Assembly (NCBI RefSeq): GCF_000715075.1
Contig: NC_134101.1
Span: forward strand, 147,783,084 to 147,847,083
Direction of reading: 5' to 3'
DNA: 64,000 nt
Origin: Nicotiana tabacum
Taxonomy: Eukaryota > Streptophyta > Magnoliopsida > Solanales > Solanaceae
Positions 11,281 to 23,100 of this stretch are shown here, piece after piece. Within the stretch, counting starts at the first letter, position 1, and the number at the start of each line of letters is the position of its first letter. The notes beneath the pieces were generated by a model that saw only the letters and a list, made by a program, of their open reading frames with translations, searched no databases and had not been told where the DNA came from. The position numbers and the translations under genes were made by a program.

Positions 11281-11990
11281 GCACCAGATCTCCCACAGCC
11301 TGCCCAGCCAGCTAGAGGCAGGGGAAGAGGTGTTAGAGGTGGAGGTAGAGGTCCTAGAGGTGGAACTCAAGCCGCCAGAGGTGGAGGCCAACCAGCAGCA
11401 AGCCGTCCCATAGAGGCAGTTCAGGGTGGTGGGGCCTAGTCCCGATGTTATGCACTTCCAGCTAGGCCCGAGGCTGAGTCTTCAGATGCAGTCATTACAA
11501 GTACTAAACTGGTTTGTGCTAGAGATGCTTCAGTGCTATTGATCCAGGGTCTATGTATTCGTACATGTATTGTAGTATACCGGTAGGTGATTCTATTGTG
11601 GTCGACCGAGTACATCATTCTTGTATTGTAGTATTTGGGGGTCTTGAGACCCGTGTTGATTTGTTTCTTTTAGACATGGTTGACTTCGATGTTATATTGG
11701 GAATGGATTGGTTATCCCTGTACCATGCTATCTTAGATTGCCATGCCAAGACCGTGACCTTAGCCTTACCGGGTTTGCCCCATTTAGAGTGGAGAGGGAC
11801 TCTTGGTCATTCTACCCGAACTATTATTTCGTATGTGAAGGCTCGACGTATGGTCGAGAATGGGTGTTTGGCATATTTGGCTTATGTTCGTGACTCCAGT
11901 GCTGAGGTTCCCTATATTGATTCTATGCCCATGGTTCGTGAGTTTCCTGAGGTTTTCCCTTCAGACCTGCCGGGGATGCCGCCCGACTAG
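11281..11990 (+). pseudogene. Protease segment with internal deletion, Tekay copy 2
   Basis: The active-site region reads TTGATCCAGGGTC with one T fewer than copy 1 just before the catalytic Asp codon, a 1-nt frameshift. 57 nt present in copy 1 (about 3523-3590) are also missing, removing 19 residues after the active site. The VILGMDWL end is preserved near 11690-11715. A TAG at 11988-11990 replaces CGG. The protease cannot be functional. Confidence 0.85.
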
Positions 11991-13263
11991 GACATTGATT
12001 TCTGCATTGATCTGGCTCCGGGCACTCAGCCCATTTCTATTCCGTCATATCGTATGGCCCCGCTGGAGTTAAAAGAGTTAAAGGAACAGTTGTAGGATTT
12101 GCTTGAGAAGGGTTTCATTAGACCCAACGTTTCGCCTTGGGGTGCGCCAGTTTTGTTTGTAAAGAAAAAGGATGGTTCGATGAGAATGTGCATTGATTAC
12201 CGGCAATTGAACAAGGTTACAATTAAGAATAAGTATCCACTGCCGAGGATTGATGATTTGTTCGATCAGCTTCAGGGTTCCAAGGTATTTTCAAAGATTG
12301 ACTTGAGATCTGTCTACCACCAGTTGAGAATTAGGGCATCCGATGTCCCTAAAACAGCTTTCCGCACTCGGTACGGGCATTATGAGTTCTTGGTTATGTC
12401 ATTCGGGTTGACCAATGCCCCAGCAGCATTTATGGAGTTGATGAACCGAGTGTTCAGGCCTTATTTGGACTTGTTCGTGATAGCCTTTATTGATGATATC
12501 CTGATATATTCCCGCAGCCAGGATGAGCACAAGCAACACCTCAGAGCGGTTCTTCAGACTCTGAAGGATAGTTAGTTATATGCTAAATTCTCGAAGTGTG
12601 AGTTCTGGTTGAATTCAATGGCATTCCTGTGTCACGTTGTATCAGTAGAGGGTATTCAGGTTGATCCAAAGAAGATTGAGGCAGTCAAGAACTGCCCTAA
12701 ACCAGCATCAGTTAGAGAGATTCGGAGTTTCTTGGGATTGGCGCCTACTATTGTCGGTTCGTGGAGGGGTTCTCATCTGTTGCAACCCCGATGACCAGGT
12801 TGACCCAGAAGGGTGCCCAGTTCAGATGGTCGGACGAGTGTGAGGGGAGCTTTCAGAGGCCCAAGACAGCCCTGACTTCGGCGCCGGTGTTAGTTTTGCC
12901 CACAAGTTCAGGGCCTTACACCGTTTATTGTGATGCATCTCGCATTGGACTTGGTGCAGTGTTGATGCAGGATGGCAAGGTCATTGCCTATGCTTCGAGG
13001 CAGTTAAAGGTTCATGAGAAGAACTATCTAGTGCATGATTTGGAGTTGGCAGCCATTGTTCACGCATTAAATATTTGGAGGCATTACGTGTATAACGTGG
13101 CATGTGAGGTGTTCACGGATAATAAAAGTCTTCAGTATTTGTTCAAGCAAAAGGAGTTGAATTTGAGGTAGAGGAGGTGGTTGGAGTTGTTGAAAGATTA
13201 TGGCATCACTATCCTATATCACCCAGGAAAGGCCAACGTGGTGGCCGATGCTTTGAGTAGAAA
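11991..13263 (+). pseudogene. Reverse transcriptase-RNase H, Tekay copy 2
   Basis: RT is open from 12099 to TAG 12573-12575 with FIDD at 12486-12497. Stops at 12093-12095, 12573-12575 and 13169-13171 are TAG where copy 1 has CAG. A short-frame segment around 12740 carries the same loss in the region after FLG that is seen in copy 1. RNase H is recognised by [17 protein letters not shown] and [11 protein letters not shown]. The duplicated unit starts inside this RNase H at 13130. Confidence 0.88.
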
Positions 13264-14881
13264 GTCAGCCAGTATGGGCAGTCTTGCTTATATTCCAGTC
13301 GGTGAGAGGCCGCTTGCTTTGGATATTCAGGCTTTGGCGAATCAATTTGTGAGGTTGGATATTTCTGAGCGTAGTCGAGTATTAGCTTGCACTGTCGCTC
13401 GTTCTTCGTTATTGGAGCATATCCGTGATCGGCAGTTTGATGATCCCCATTTGTATATCCTTAGAGACACGGTGCAGTGTGGTGTTGCCAAGCAGGTTAC
13501 TTTAGGTGATGATGGAGTTCTGAGATTGCAGGGTCGAGTTTGTGTGTCTAATGTGGATTTGGCTTCGAGAGTTGATTTTAGAGGAGGACCATAGTTCCCG
13601 GTACTCTATCCATCCGGGCGCCGCGAAGATGTATCAAGATTTGCGGCAGCATTATTGGTGGCGTAGAATGAAGAAGGATATCGTTGCCTATGTGGCTCGG
13701 TGTTTGAATTGTCAGCAGGTTAAGTATGAGCATCAAAGGCCTGGTGGTTTATTTCAGAGGATTGAGCTTCCCGAGTGGAAGTGGGAGAGAATCACTATGG
13801 ACTTCGTTACTGGACTTTCGTTGACCCGAAAGAAGTTCGATGCAGTTTGGGACATTTTTGATATGCTGACCAAGTCAGCACATTTCATTCCTGTGGCAGT
13901 CTCCTATTTGTCCGAGAGGTTAGCTGAAATCTATATCCGGGAGATTGTTCGTCTTCATGGTGTGCCGGTATCTATCATTTTGGACCGAGGTACACAGTTC
14001 ACCTCGTGTTTCTGGAGAGCAGTTCAGCGAGGGTTAGGCACCCAGGTTGAGTTGAGTACAACATTTCATCCTCAGACGGATGGACAGTCTGAGCGGACTA
14101 TTCAGATATTGGAAGATATGCTCCGAGCTTGTATTATTGACTTTGGAGGTTTGTGGGATCAGTTCTTGCCTTTAGCAGAGTTTGCCTACAACAACAGCTA
14201 CCAGTCGAGTATCTAGATGGCTCCTTATGAGGCTTTATATGGTAGGTGGTGTCGATCTCCGGTTGGATGGTTTGAGCCGGGAGAGGCTCGGTTGTTGGGT
14301 ATAGATTTGGTTCAGGAGGCCTTGGACAAGGTCAGGATCATTCAGGATAGGCTTCGTACAGCTCAGTCCAGGCAGAAGAGCTATGCAGATCGTAAGGTTC
14401 GAGACGTGGCTTTTATGGTTGGTGAGCGGGTGTTGCTCTGAGTGTCGCCTATGAAGGGCGTGATGAAATTTGGAAATAAAGGCAAGCTTAGCCCTAGGTT
14501 CATTGGTCCATTCGAGATCCTTGATCGAGTGGGAGAGGTGGCTTATAGACTTGCATTGCCGCCTATCTTATCAGCCGTGCAACCAGTGTTTCATGTGTCC
14601 ATGCTTCGGAAATATCACGGCGATCCATCCCACGTGTTAGATTTTAGCACTGTCCAGTTGGACAAGGATTTGTTGTATGAGGAGGAGCCGATGGCTATTA
14701 TAGACCGACAGGTTCGCCAGCTAAGGTCGAAGAGTTTTTCTTCGGTTCGTGTTCAGTGGAGAGGTCAGTCCCTGAGGCATCGACCTGGGAGTCTGAGCCC
14801 GATATGCGGGACCGGTATCCTCATCTTTTCCCCGACTCAGGTACTTCCTTCTTCTGTCCGTTCGAGGACGAACAGCTGTTT
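13264..14881 (+). pseudogene. Integrase and chromodomain-like tail, unit 1
   Basis: Same domain order as copy 1: HHCC, DDE core, RFIGPFEIL, chromodomain-like end. An extra base near 13558 (GATTTGGCTT against GATGGGCTT) shifts the frame just before the zinc domain. A TAG at 14214-14216 splits the core from MAPYEAL, and TGA at 14439-14441 precedes the tail. The HHCC and DDE residues are present within 13542-14216. All three breaks recur in the two other copies, so they predate the triplication. Confidence 0.88.
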
Positions 14882-14894
14882 TAGAGGTGGAGAA

Positions 14895-16166
14895 TGTGAC
14901 GACCAAAAGGGGTCATCACCTGTTTCTAATTGAAATCTGTCTCTGAGGCCCTGAAAACCTCATATAGAGTCGCCTCGATTTGTGTGCGCAGTTCGGGTGC
15001 GTAGCCGGAAAGCTTAAACGTGAAATCTTGTGAATTTCTAAGTTTTTACCTCGAAATGAATAAGTTTGACTCCAATTAAAAATTTGGGTAAACGAACCGG
15101 AACCGTGATTTGACGGTCTCGGAGGGTCCGTAGGAAAATATAGGACATGGGCGTATGCCCGGAATCGAATTTTGAGGTCCCAAGCCCGAGTTATGAATTT
15201 TTAAGAGAAATTGTTTTCTGAAAATATTTAAAGAAAAAAAAGAAATTTGAAATGAAATTTGATCAGAACGTGTTTGTATCAGGCCCATATTTTGGTTTCG
15301 ACGCCCGGTACAGGTCTTATATATGACTTGAGTCATTCCTGTGAAACTTGGTTGAAAACGGACGTCGTTTGACGCGATCCGGACCCTAATTGGGAAATTC
15401 ATGTTTGAAAGGAATTTTGGAGAAATTTCATTGATCTTAAGGCTCAATTCGATGTTCGTGATGTTACATTGGTGATGTGATCACACGAATATATTTGTAG
15501 GGTGTTTTTGAGGTAGTGTGCATGCTTGGTTTAGAGTTTCGAGGGCTCGGGTGAGTTTCTAGTAGGTTCCGGGATGCCTTAGGCTTTAAAGATCAGATGT
15601 TGCAGGTTCAGGAATTTTGATAGGTCTATGAACCCTTTTGCACGGCCAGCAACGAAACGCGTGCGACCGCGGTCGCCTTTACACGGTCCGCGGTGGGTGC
15701 TGCGCGGCCGCGGTCGGCTTTGCGCGGTCCGCGCGAGGCATAGATCCGCAGGCCTTCAGGAAGCCTGTGACGCCGCGGTCCTTCTTGCGCGGTCCGCTAT
15801 GGGAACTTTAGAGGGGTATAAATACACGTGAATTTCAGTTATTTTACACTTTTCAAAACCCCAAAACATAAGAGGCGATTTTCCAAACAACTTTTCTTCT
15901 CCGAAACGATTGGTAAGTGATTTCTAACTTATTTTCTTCACTTCTTAACATCTTTTAACATGATTTCAACTTCAAATCAAAGATTTTCATGGGGAAATTG
16001 GGTGATGTGGGTAGAACCTAGGTTTTTTCTAAAATTAGGGATTTGGACCTCAATTTGAGGTTCGATTTCAAAACAAACCATATATTTTAATTTGTGGGGG
16101 AATGGGTAATCGGATTTTGGTTCGAACCTCGGGTTGCGACCACGTGGGCCCGGGGGTAAATTTTGA
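14895..16166 (+). repeat. LTR3, 5' 1272 bp only
   Basis: Starts TGTGACGACC after the usual polypurine tract, keeps the CpG-dense block and TATA box (15817), and stops at the junction TTTTGA-CTT-CAGTATT. The minisatellite and LTR end are absent. Confidence 0.9.
15817..15824 (+). promoter_or_regulatory. TATA box in LTR3
   Basis: TATAAATA in the same GGGGTATAAATACACG context as the other LTR copies. It would drive transcription into unit 2. Confidence 0.7.
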
Positions 16167-16169
16167 CTT

Positions 16170-17918
16170 CAGTATTTGTTCAAGCAAAAGGAGTTGAATT
16201 TGAGGCAGAGGAGGTGGTTGGAGTTGTTGAAAGATTATGACATCACTATCCTATATCACCCAGGAAAGGCCAACGTGGTGGCCGATGCTTTGAGTAGAAA
16301 GTCAGCCAGTATGGGCAGTCTTGCTTATATTCCAGTCGGTGAGAGGCCACTTGCTTTGGATGTTCAGGCTTTGGCGAATCAATTTGTGAGGTTGGATATT
16401 TCTGAGCGTAGTCGAGTATTAGCTTGCACTGTCGCTCGTTCTTCGTTATTGGAGAATATCCGTGATCGGCAGTTTGATGATCCCCATTTGTATATCCTTA
16501 GAGACACGGTGCAGTGTGGTGTTGCCAAGCAGGTTACTTTAGGTGATGATGGAGTTCTGAGATTGCAGGGTCGAGTTTGTGTGTCTAATGTGGATTTGGC
16601 TTCGAGAGTTGATTTTAGAGGAGGACCATAGTTCCCGGTACTCTATCCATCCGGGCGCCGCGAAGATGTATCAAGATTTGCGGCAGCATTATTGGTGGCG
16701 TAGAATGAAGAAGGATATCGTTGCCTATGTGGCTCGGTGTTTGAATTGTCAGCAGGTTAAGTATGAGCATCAAAGGCCTGGTGGTTTATTTCAGAGGATT
16801 GAGCTTCCCGAGTGGAAGTGGGAGAGAATCACTATGGACTTCGTTACTGGACTTTCGTTGACCCGAAAGAAGTTCGATGCAGTTTGGGACATTTTTGATA
16901 TGCTGACCAAGTCAGCACATTTCATTCCTGTGGCAGTCTCCTATTTGTCCGAGAGGTTAGCTGAAATCTATATCCGGGAGATTGTTCGTCTTCATGGTGT
17001 GCCGGTATCTATCATTTTGGACCGAGGTACACAGTTCACCTCGTGTTTCTGGAGAGCAGTTCAGCGAGGGTTAGGCACCCAGGTTGAGTTGAGTACAACA
17101 TTTCATCCTCAGACGGATGGACAGTCTGAGCGGACTATTCAGATATTGGAAGATATGCTCCGAGCTTGTATTATTGACTTTGGAGGTTTGTGGGATCAGT
17201 TCTTGCCTTTAGCAGAGTTTGCCTACAACAACAGCTACCAGTCGAGTATCTAGATGGCTCCTTATGAGGCTTTATATGGTAGGTGGTGTCGATCTCCGGT
17301 TGGATGGTTTGAGCCGGGAGAGGCTCGGTTGTTGGGTATAGATTTGGTTCAGGAGGCCTTGGACAAGGTCAGGATCATTCAGGATAGGCTTCGTACAGCT
17401 CAGTCCAGGCAGAAGAGCTATGCAGATCGTAAGGTTCGAGACGTGGCTTTTATGGTTGGTGAGCGGGTGTTGCTCTGAGTGTCGCCTATGAAGGGCGTGA
17501 TGAAATTTGGAAATAAAGGCAAGCTTAGCCCTAGGTTCATTGGTCCATTCGAGATCCTTGATCGAGTGGGAGAGGTGGCTTATAGACTTGCATTGCCGCC
17601 TATCTTATCAGCCGTGCAACCAGTGTTTCATGTGTCCATGCTTCGGAAATATCACGGCGATCCATCCCACGTGTTAGATTTTAGCACTGTCCAGTTGGAC
17701 AAGGATTTGTTGTATGAGGAGGAGCCGATGGCTATTATAGACCGACAGGTTCGCCAGCTAAGGTCGAAGAGTTTTTCTTCGGTTCGTGTTCAGTGGAGAG
17801 GTCAGTCCCTGAGGCATCGACCTGGGAGTCTGAGCCCGATATGCGGGACCGGTATCCTCATCTTTTCCCCGACTCAGGTACTTCCTTCTTCTGTCCGTTC
17901 GAGGACGAACAGCTGTTT
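16170..17918 (+). pseudogene. RNase H end, integrase and chromodomain-like tail, unit 2
   Basis: Starts abruptly inside RNase H at YLFKQKELN (open from 16176) and carries the same integrase frameshift near 16595, TAG 17251-17253 and TGA 17476-17478 as unit 1. The 224-residue integrase core segment (16579-17253) is the same as in unit 1 on reading. It has no gag, protease or RT of its own. Confidence 0.88.
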
Positions 17919-17931
17919 TAGAGGTGGAGAA

Positions 17932-19202
17932 TGTGACGACCAAAAGGGGTCATCACCTGTTTCTAATTGAAATCTGTCTCTGAGGCCCTGAAAACCTCAT
18001 ATAGAGTCGCCTCGATTTGTGTGCGCAGTTCGGGTGCGTAGCCGGAAAGCTTAAACGTGAAATCTTGTGAATTTCTAAGTTTTTACCTCGAAATGAATAA
18101 GTTTGACTCCAATTAAAAATTTGGGTAAACGAACTGGAACCGTGATTTGACGGTCTCGGAGGGTCCGTAGGAAAATATAGGACATGGGCGTATGCCCGGA
18201 ATCGAATTTTGAGGTCCCAAGCCCGAGTTATGAATTTTTAAGAGAAATTGTTTTCTGAAAATATTTAAAGAAAAAAAAGAAATTTGAAATGAAATTTGAT
18301 CAGAACGTGTTTGTATCAGGCCCATATTTTGGTTTCGACGCCCGGTACAGGTCTTATATATGACTTGAGTCATTCCTGTGAAACTTGGTTGAAAACGGAC
18401 GTCGTTTGACGCGATCCGGACCCTAATTGGGAAATTCATGTTTGAAAGGAATTTTGGAGAAATTTCATTGATCTTAAGGCTCAATTCGATGTTCGTGATG
18501 TTACATTGGTGATGTGATCACACGAATATATTTGTAGGGTGTTTTTGAGGTAGTGTGCATGCTTGGTTTAGAGTTTCGAGGGCTCGGGTGAGTTTCTAGT
18601 AGGTTCCGGGATGCCTTAGGCTTTAAAGATCAGATGTTGCAGGTTCAGGAATTTTGATAGGTCTATGAACCCTTTTGCACGGCCAGCAACGAAACGCGTG
18701 CGACCGCGGTCGCCTTTACACGGTCCGCGGTGGGTGCTGCGCGGCCGCGGTCGGCTTTGCGCGGTCCGCGCGAGGCATAGATCCGCAGGCCTTCAGGAAG
18801 CCTGTGACGCCGCGGTCCTTCTTGCGCGGTCCGCTATGGGAACTTTAGAGGGGTATAAATACACGTGAATTTCAGTTATTTTACACTTTTCAAAACCCCA
18901 AAACATAAGAGGCGATTTTCCAAACAACTTTTCTTCTCCGAAACGATTGGTAAGTGATTTCTAACTTATTTTCTTCACTTCTTAACATCTTTTAACATGA
19001 TTTCAACTTCAAATCAAAGATTTTCATGGGGAAATTGGGTGATGTGGGTAGAACCTAGGTTTTTCTAAAATTAGGGATTTGGACCTCAATTTGAGGTTCG
19101 ATTTCAAAACAAACCATATATTTTAATTTGTGGGGGAATGGGTAATCGGATTTTGGTTCGAACCTCGGGTTGCGACCACGTGGGCCCGGGGGTAAATTTT
19201 GA
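17932..19202 (+). repeat. LTR4, 5' 1271 bp only
   Basis: Copy of LTR3 with the TATA box at 18854-18861, cut at the same CTT junction. Confidence 0.9.
18854..18861 (+). promoter_or_regulatory. TATA box in LTR4
   Basis: TATAAATA in the conserved LTR context, placed to transcribe unit 3. Confidence 0.7.
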
Positions 19203-19205
19203 CTT

Positions 19206-20955
19206 CAGTATTTGTTCAAGCAAAAGGAGTTGAATTTGAGGCAGAGGAGGTGGTTGGAGTTGTTGAAAGATTATGACATCACTATCCTATATCACCCAGG
19301 AAAGGCCAACGTGGTGGCCGATGCTTTGAGTAGAAAGTCAGCCAGTATGGGCAGTCTTGCTTATATTCCAGTCGGTGAGAGGCCACTTGCTTTAGATGTT
19401 CAGGCTTTGGCGAATCAATTTGTGAGGTTGGATATTTCTGAGCGTAGTCGAGTATTAGCTTGCACTGTCGCTCGTTCTTCGTTATTGGAGCATATCCGTG
19501 ATCGGCAGTTTGATGATCCCCATTTGTATATCCTTAGAGACACGGTGCAGTGTGGTGTTGCCAAGCAGGTTACTTTAGGTGATGATGGAGTTCTGAGATT
19601 GCAGGGTCGAGTTTGTGTGTCTAATGTGGATTTGGCTTCGAGAGTTGATTTTAGAGGAGGACCATAGTTCCCGGTACTCTATCCATCCGGGCGCCGCGAA
19701 GATGTATCAAGATTTGCGGCAGCATTATTGGTGGCGTAGAATGAAGAAGGATATCGTTGCCTATGTGGCTCGGTGTTTGAATTGTCAGCAGGTTAAGTAT
19801 GAGCATCAAAGGCCTGGTGGTTTATTTCAGAGGATTGAGCTTCCCGAGTGGAAGTGGGAGAGAATCACTATGGACTTCGTTACTGGACTTTCGTTGACCC
19901 GAAAGAAGTTCGATGCAGTTTGGGACATTTTTGATATGCTGACCAAGTCAGCACATTTCATTCCTGTGGCAGTCTCCTATTTGTCCGAGAGGTTAGCTGA
20001 AATCTATATCCGGGAGATTGTTCGTCTTCATGGTGTGCCGGTATCTATCATTTTGGACAGAGGTACACAGTTCACCTCGTGTTTCTGGAGAGCAGTTCAG
20101 CGAGGGTTAGGCACCCAGGTTGAGTTGAGTACAACATTTCATCCTCAGACGGATGGACAGTCTGAGCGGACTATTCAGATATTGGAAGATATGCTCCGAG
20201 CTTGTATTATTGACTTTGGAGGTTTGTGGGATCAGTTCTTGCCTTTAGCAGAGTTTGCCTACAACAACAGCTACCAGTCGAGTATCTAGATGGCTCCTTA
20301 TGAGGCTTTATATGGTAGGTGGTGTCGATCTCCGGTTGGATGGTTTGAGCCGGGAGAGGCTCGGTTGTTGGGTATAGATTTGGTTCAGGAGGCCTTGGAC
20401 AAGGTCAGGATCATTCAGGATAGGCTTCGTACAGCTCAGTCCAGGCAGAAGAGCTATGCAGATCGTAAGGTTCGAGACGTGGCTTTTATGGTTGGTGAGC
20501 GGGTGTTGCTCTGAGTGTCGCCTATGAAGGGCGTGATGAAATTTGGAAATAAAGGCAAGCTTAGCCCTAGGTTCATTGGTCCATTCGAGATCCTTGATCG
20601 AGTGGGAGAGGTGGCTTATAGACTTGCATTGCCGCCTATCTTATCAGCCGTGCATCCAGTGTTTCATGTGTCCATGCTTCGGAAATATCACGGCGATCCA
20701 TCCCACGTGTTAGATTTTAGCACTGTCCAGTTGGACAAGGATTTGTCGTATGAGGAGGAGCCGATGGCTATTCTAGACCGACAGGTTCGCCAGCTAAGGT
20801 CGAAGAGTTTTTCTTCGGTTCGTGTTCAGTGGAGAGGTCAGCCCCTAAGGCATCGACCTGGGAGTCTGAGCCCGATATGCGGGACCGGTATCCTCATCTT
20901 TTCCCCGACTCAGGTACTTCCTTCTTCTGTCTGTTCGAGGACGAACAGTTGTTTT
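19206..20955 (+). pseudogene. RNase H end, integrase and chromodomain-like tail, unit 3
   Basis: Same truncated start and the same three integrase breaks (frameshift near 19632, TAG 20287-20289, TGA 20512-20514). The tail reads HPVF and [12 protein letters not shown] as in copy 1, where units 1 and 2 read QPVF and [12 protein letters not shown], so unit 3 keeps the older form. Confidence 0.88.
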
Positions 20956-21869
20956 AGAGGTGGAGAATGTGACGACCAAAAGGGGTCATCACCTGTTTCT
21001 AATTGAAATCTATCTCTGAGGCCCTGAAAACCTGATATAGAGTCGCATCGATTTGTGTGCGCAGTTCGGGTGCGTAGCCGGAAAGCTTAAACGTGAAATC
21101 TTGTGAATTTCTAAGTTTTTACCTCGAAATGAATAAGTTTGAGTCCAGTTAACATTTTGGGTAAACGGAACCGGACCCGTGATTTGACGGTCTCGGAGGG
21201 TCCATAGGAAAATATAGGACATGGGCGTATGCCCGGAATCGAATTTTGAGGTCCCAAGCCCGAGTTATGAATTTTTAAGAGAAATTGTTTTCTGAAAATA
21301 TTTAAAGAAAAAAAAGAAATTTGAAATGAAATTTGATCAGAACGTGTTTGTATCAGGCCCATATTTTGGTTTCGACGCCCGGTACAGGTCTTATATATGA
21401 CTTGAGTCATTCCTGTGAAACTTGGTTGAAAACGGACGTCGTTTGACGCGATCCGGACCCTAATTGGGAAATTCATGTTTGAAAGGAATTTTGGAGAAAT
21501 TTCATTGATCTTAAGGCTCAATTCGATGTTCATGATGTTACATTGGTGATGTGATCACACGAATATATTTGTAGGGTGTTTTTGAGGTAGTGTGCATGCT
21601 TGGTTTAGAGTTTCGAGGGCTCGGGTGAGTTTCTAGTAGGTTCCGGGATGCCTTATGCTTTAAAGATCAGATGTTGCAGGTTCAGGAATTTTGATAGGTC
21701 TATGAACCCTTTTGCACGGCCAGCAACGAAACGCGTGCGACCGCGGTGGGTGCTGCGCGGCCGCGGTCGGCTTTGCGCGGTCCGCGCGAGGCATAGATCC
21801 GCAGGCCTTCAGGAAGCCTGTGCGGCCGCGGTCCTTCTTGCGCGGTCCGCTATGGGAACTTCAGAGGGG

Positions 21870-21877
21870 TATAAATA
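21870..21877 (+). promoter_or_regulatory. TATA box in LTR5
   Basis: TATAAATA in the conserved context. It points towards the PMD pseudogene 3.3 kb downstream. Confidence 0.7.
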
Positions 21878-22759
21878 CACGTGAATTTCAGTTATTTTAC
21901 ACTTTTCAAAACCCCAAAACATAAGAGGCGATTTTCCAAACAACTTTTCTTCTCCGAAACGATTGGTAAGTGATTTCTAACTTATTTTCTTCACTTCTTA
22001 ACATCTTTTAACATGATTTCAACTTCAAATCAAAGATTTTCATGGGGAAATTTGGTGATGTGGGTAGAACCTAGGTTTTTTCTAAAATTAGGGATTTGGA
22101 CCTCAATTTGAGGTTCGATTTCAAAACAAACCATATATTTGAATTTGTGGGGGAATGGGTAATCGGATTTTGGTTCGAACCTCGGGTTGCGACCACGTGG
22201 GCCCGGGGGTAAATTTTGACTTTTGGGTAATACTTTGGAAAACTCATTTTCATGCATTGGGGTTGATTCATTTAGCATTTATTAATGTGATTAAGTAACT
22301 TATGACTAGATTCGAGCGGATTGGTGGTGGAATCAAGAGGTAAAGCTATAATTGAGACTTGAGTGGTATTCAAGGCATCGAGGTAAGTGTTTGGTTTAAC
22401 CCTAGCTTGAGGGATTAGGAGTTGAGTCATATTTGCTACTTGCTTCTTGTTGAGTACGACGTATAGGCATGGTGACGAATATCTATACGTTGGTGTCAAG
22501 CATGACCGTGGGTCTTAACTTGAAAGTTGTTGTGTTTTTGAATGACACCTTGTATACTTTAATTAATGATCCTCTATGATTAAGTATTTCCATTAATTGA
22601 ACTGAGTACTAGAAAAGTGAGATTGGTTATAGCTGATTCTCCCTTGCCGGGATGACTATTTCGATATCCTTGTTCCCTTGCCGGGAAGTTATTATATTAC
22701 TTATGTTCCCTTGCCGGGATTTATTGTGATTGTGTGATGAACTGAAATGAGAGCACAAG

Positions 22760-23100
22760 ACTGATGAAATGGGAGCGGGTGGTACGCCTACCACAAGATA
22801 TTATGAAATGGGAGGGGGTGGTACGCCTAACACAAGTTATTATAAAATGGGAGCGGGTTGTATGCCTACCACAAGATTGATGAAATGGGAGCGGGTGGTA
22901 AGCCTACCACAAGATATTATGAAATGGAAGCGGGTGGTACGCCTACCACAAGATATTATGAAATGGAAGCGGGTGGTACGCCTACCACAAGATATAATGA
23001 AATGGGAGCGGGTGGTACGCCTACCATGAGATATGATGAAATGGGAGCGGGTGGTACACCTACCACGAGATATGAGAAATGGGATCGGGTTGCACGCCTG
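22760..23100 (+). repeat. 39-bp hairpin minisatellite in LTR5
   Basis: Eight units plus the terminal GTTGCA/TGCAAC unit. Loops vary (CGCC, AGCC, CACC). Two units have a single broken pair (TAACAC, GTTGTA). Confidence 0.9.

Larger units (their letters stand above)
13130..16166 (+). repeat. Tandem unit 1 of 3 (integrase end plus LTR start)
   Basis: 3037 bp from a CTT inside RNase H to the CTT at position 1273 of the LTR, where the sequence jumps back to the RNase H point. It is the first of three head-to-tail units and continuous with copy 2 upstream. Confidence 0.9.
16167..19202 (+). repeat. Tandem unit 2 of 3
   Basis: 3036 bp, nearly identical to unit 1. It has one T fewer in the T run after CCTAGG and a few substitutions, for example GAGAATATC against GAGCATATC and AACGAACTGG against AACGAACCGG. 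Confidence 0.9.
19203..22219 (+). repeat. Tandem unit 3 of 3
   Basis: 3017 bp to the point where units 1 and 2 jump; here the LTR carries on to its natural end. It is shorter than unit 1 by a 21-bp deletion in the CpG-dense block and longer by one base near 21165. More substitutions separate it from units 1 and 2 than separate those from each other. Confidence 0.88.

Noticed and set aside
13130..19202. Units 1 and 2 as a pure assembly duplication
   Set aside because: Not fully excluded, but scattered substitutions and a 1-bp length change separate them, so they are listed as real with long-read confirmation suggested.
154..22499. A 75-codon minus-strand ORF kept open in three LTR copies (154-381, 8209-8436, 22272-22499)
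   Set aside because: The copies are paralogous LTRs with high overall identity, so openness is expected. There is no domain, no codon bias, and no start context that differs from neighbouring DNA.
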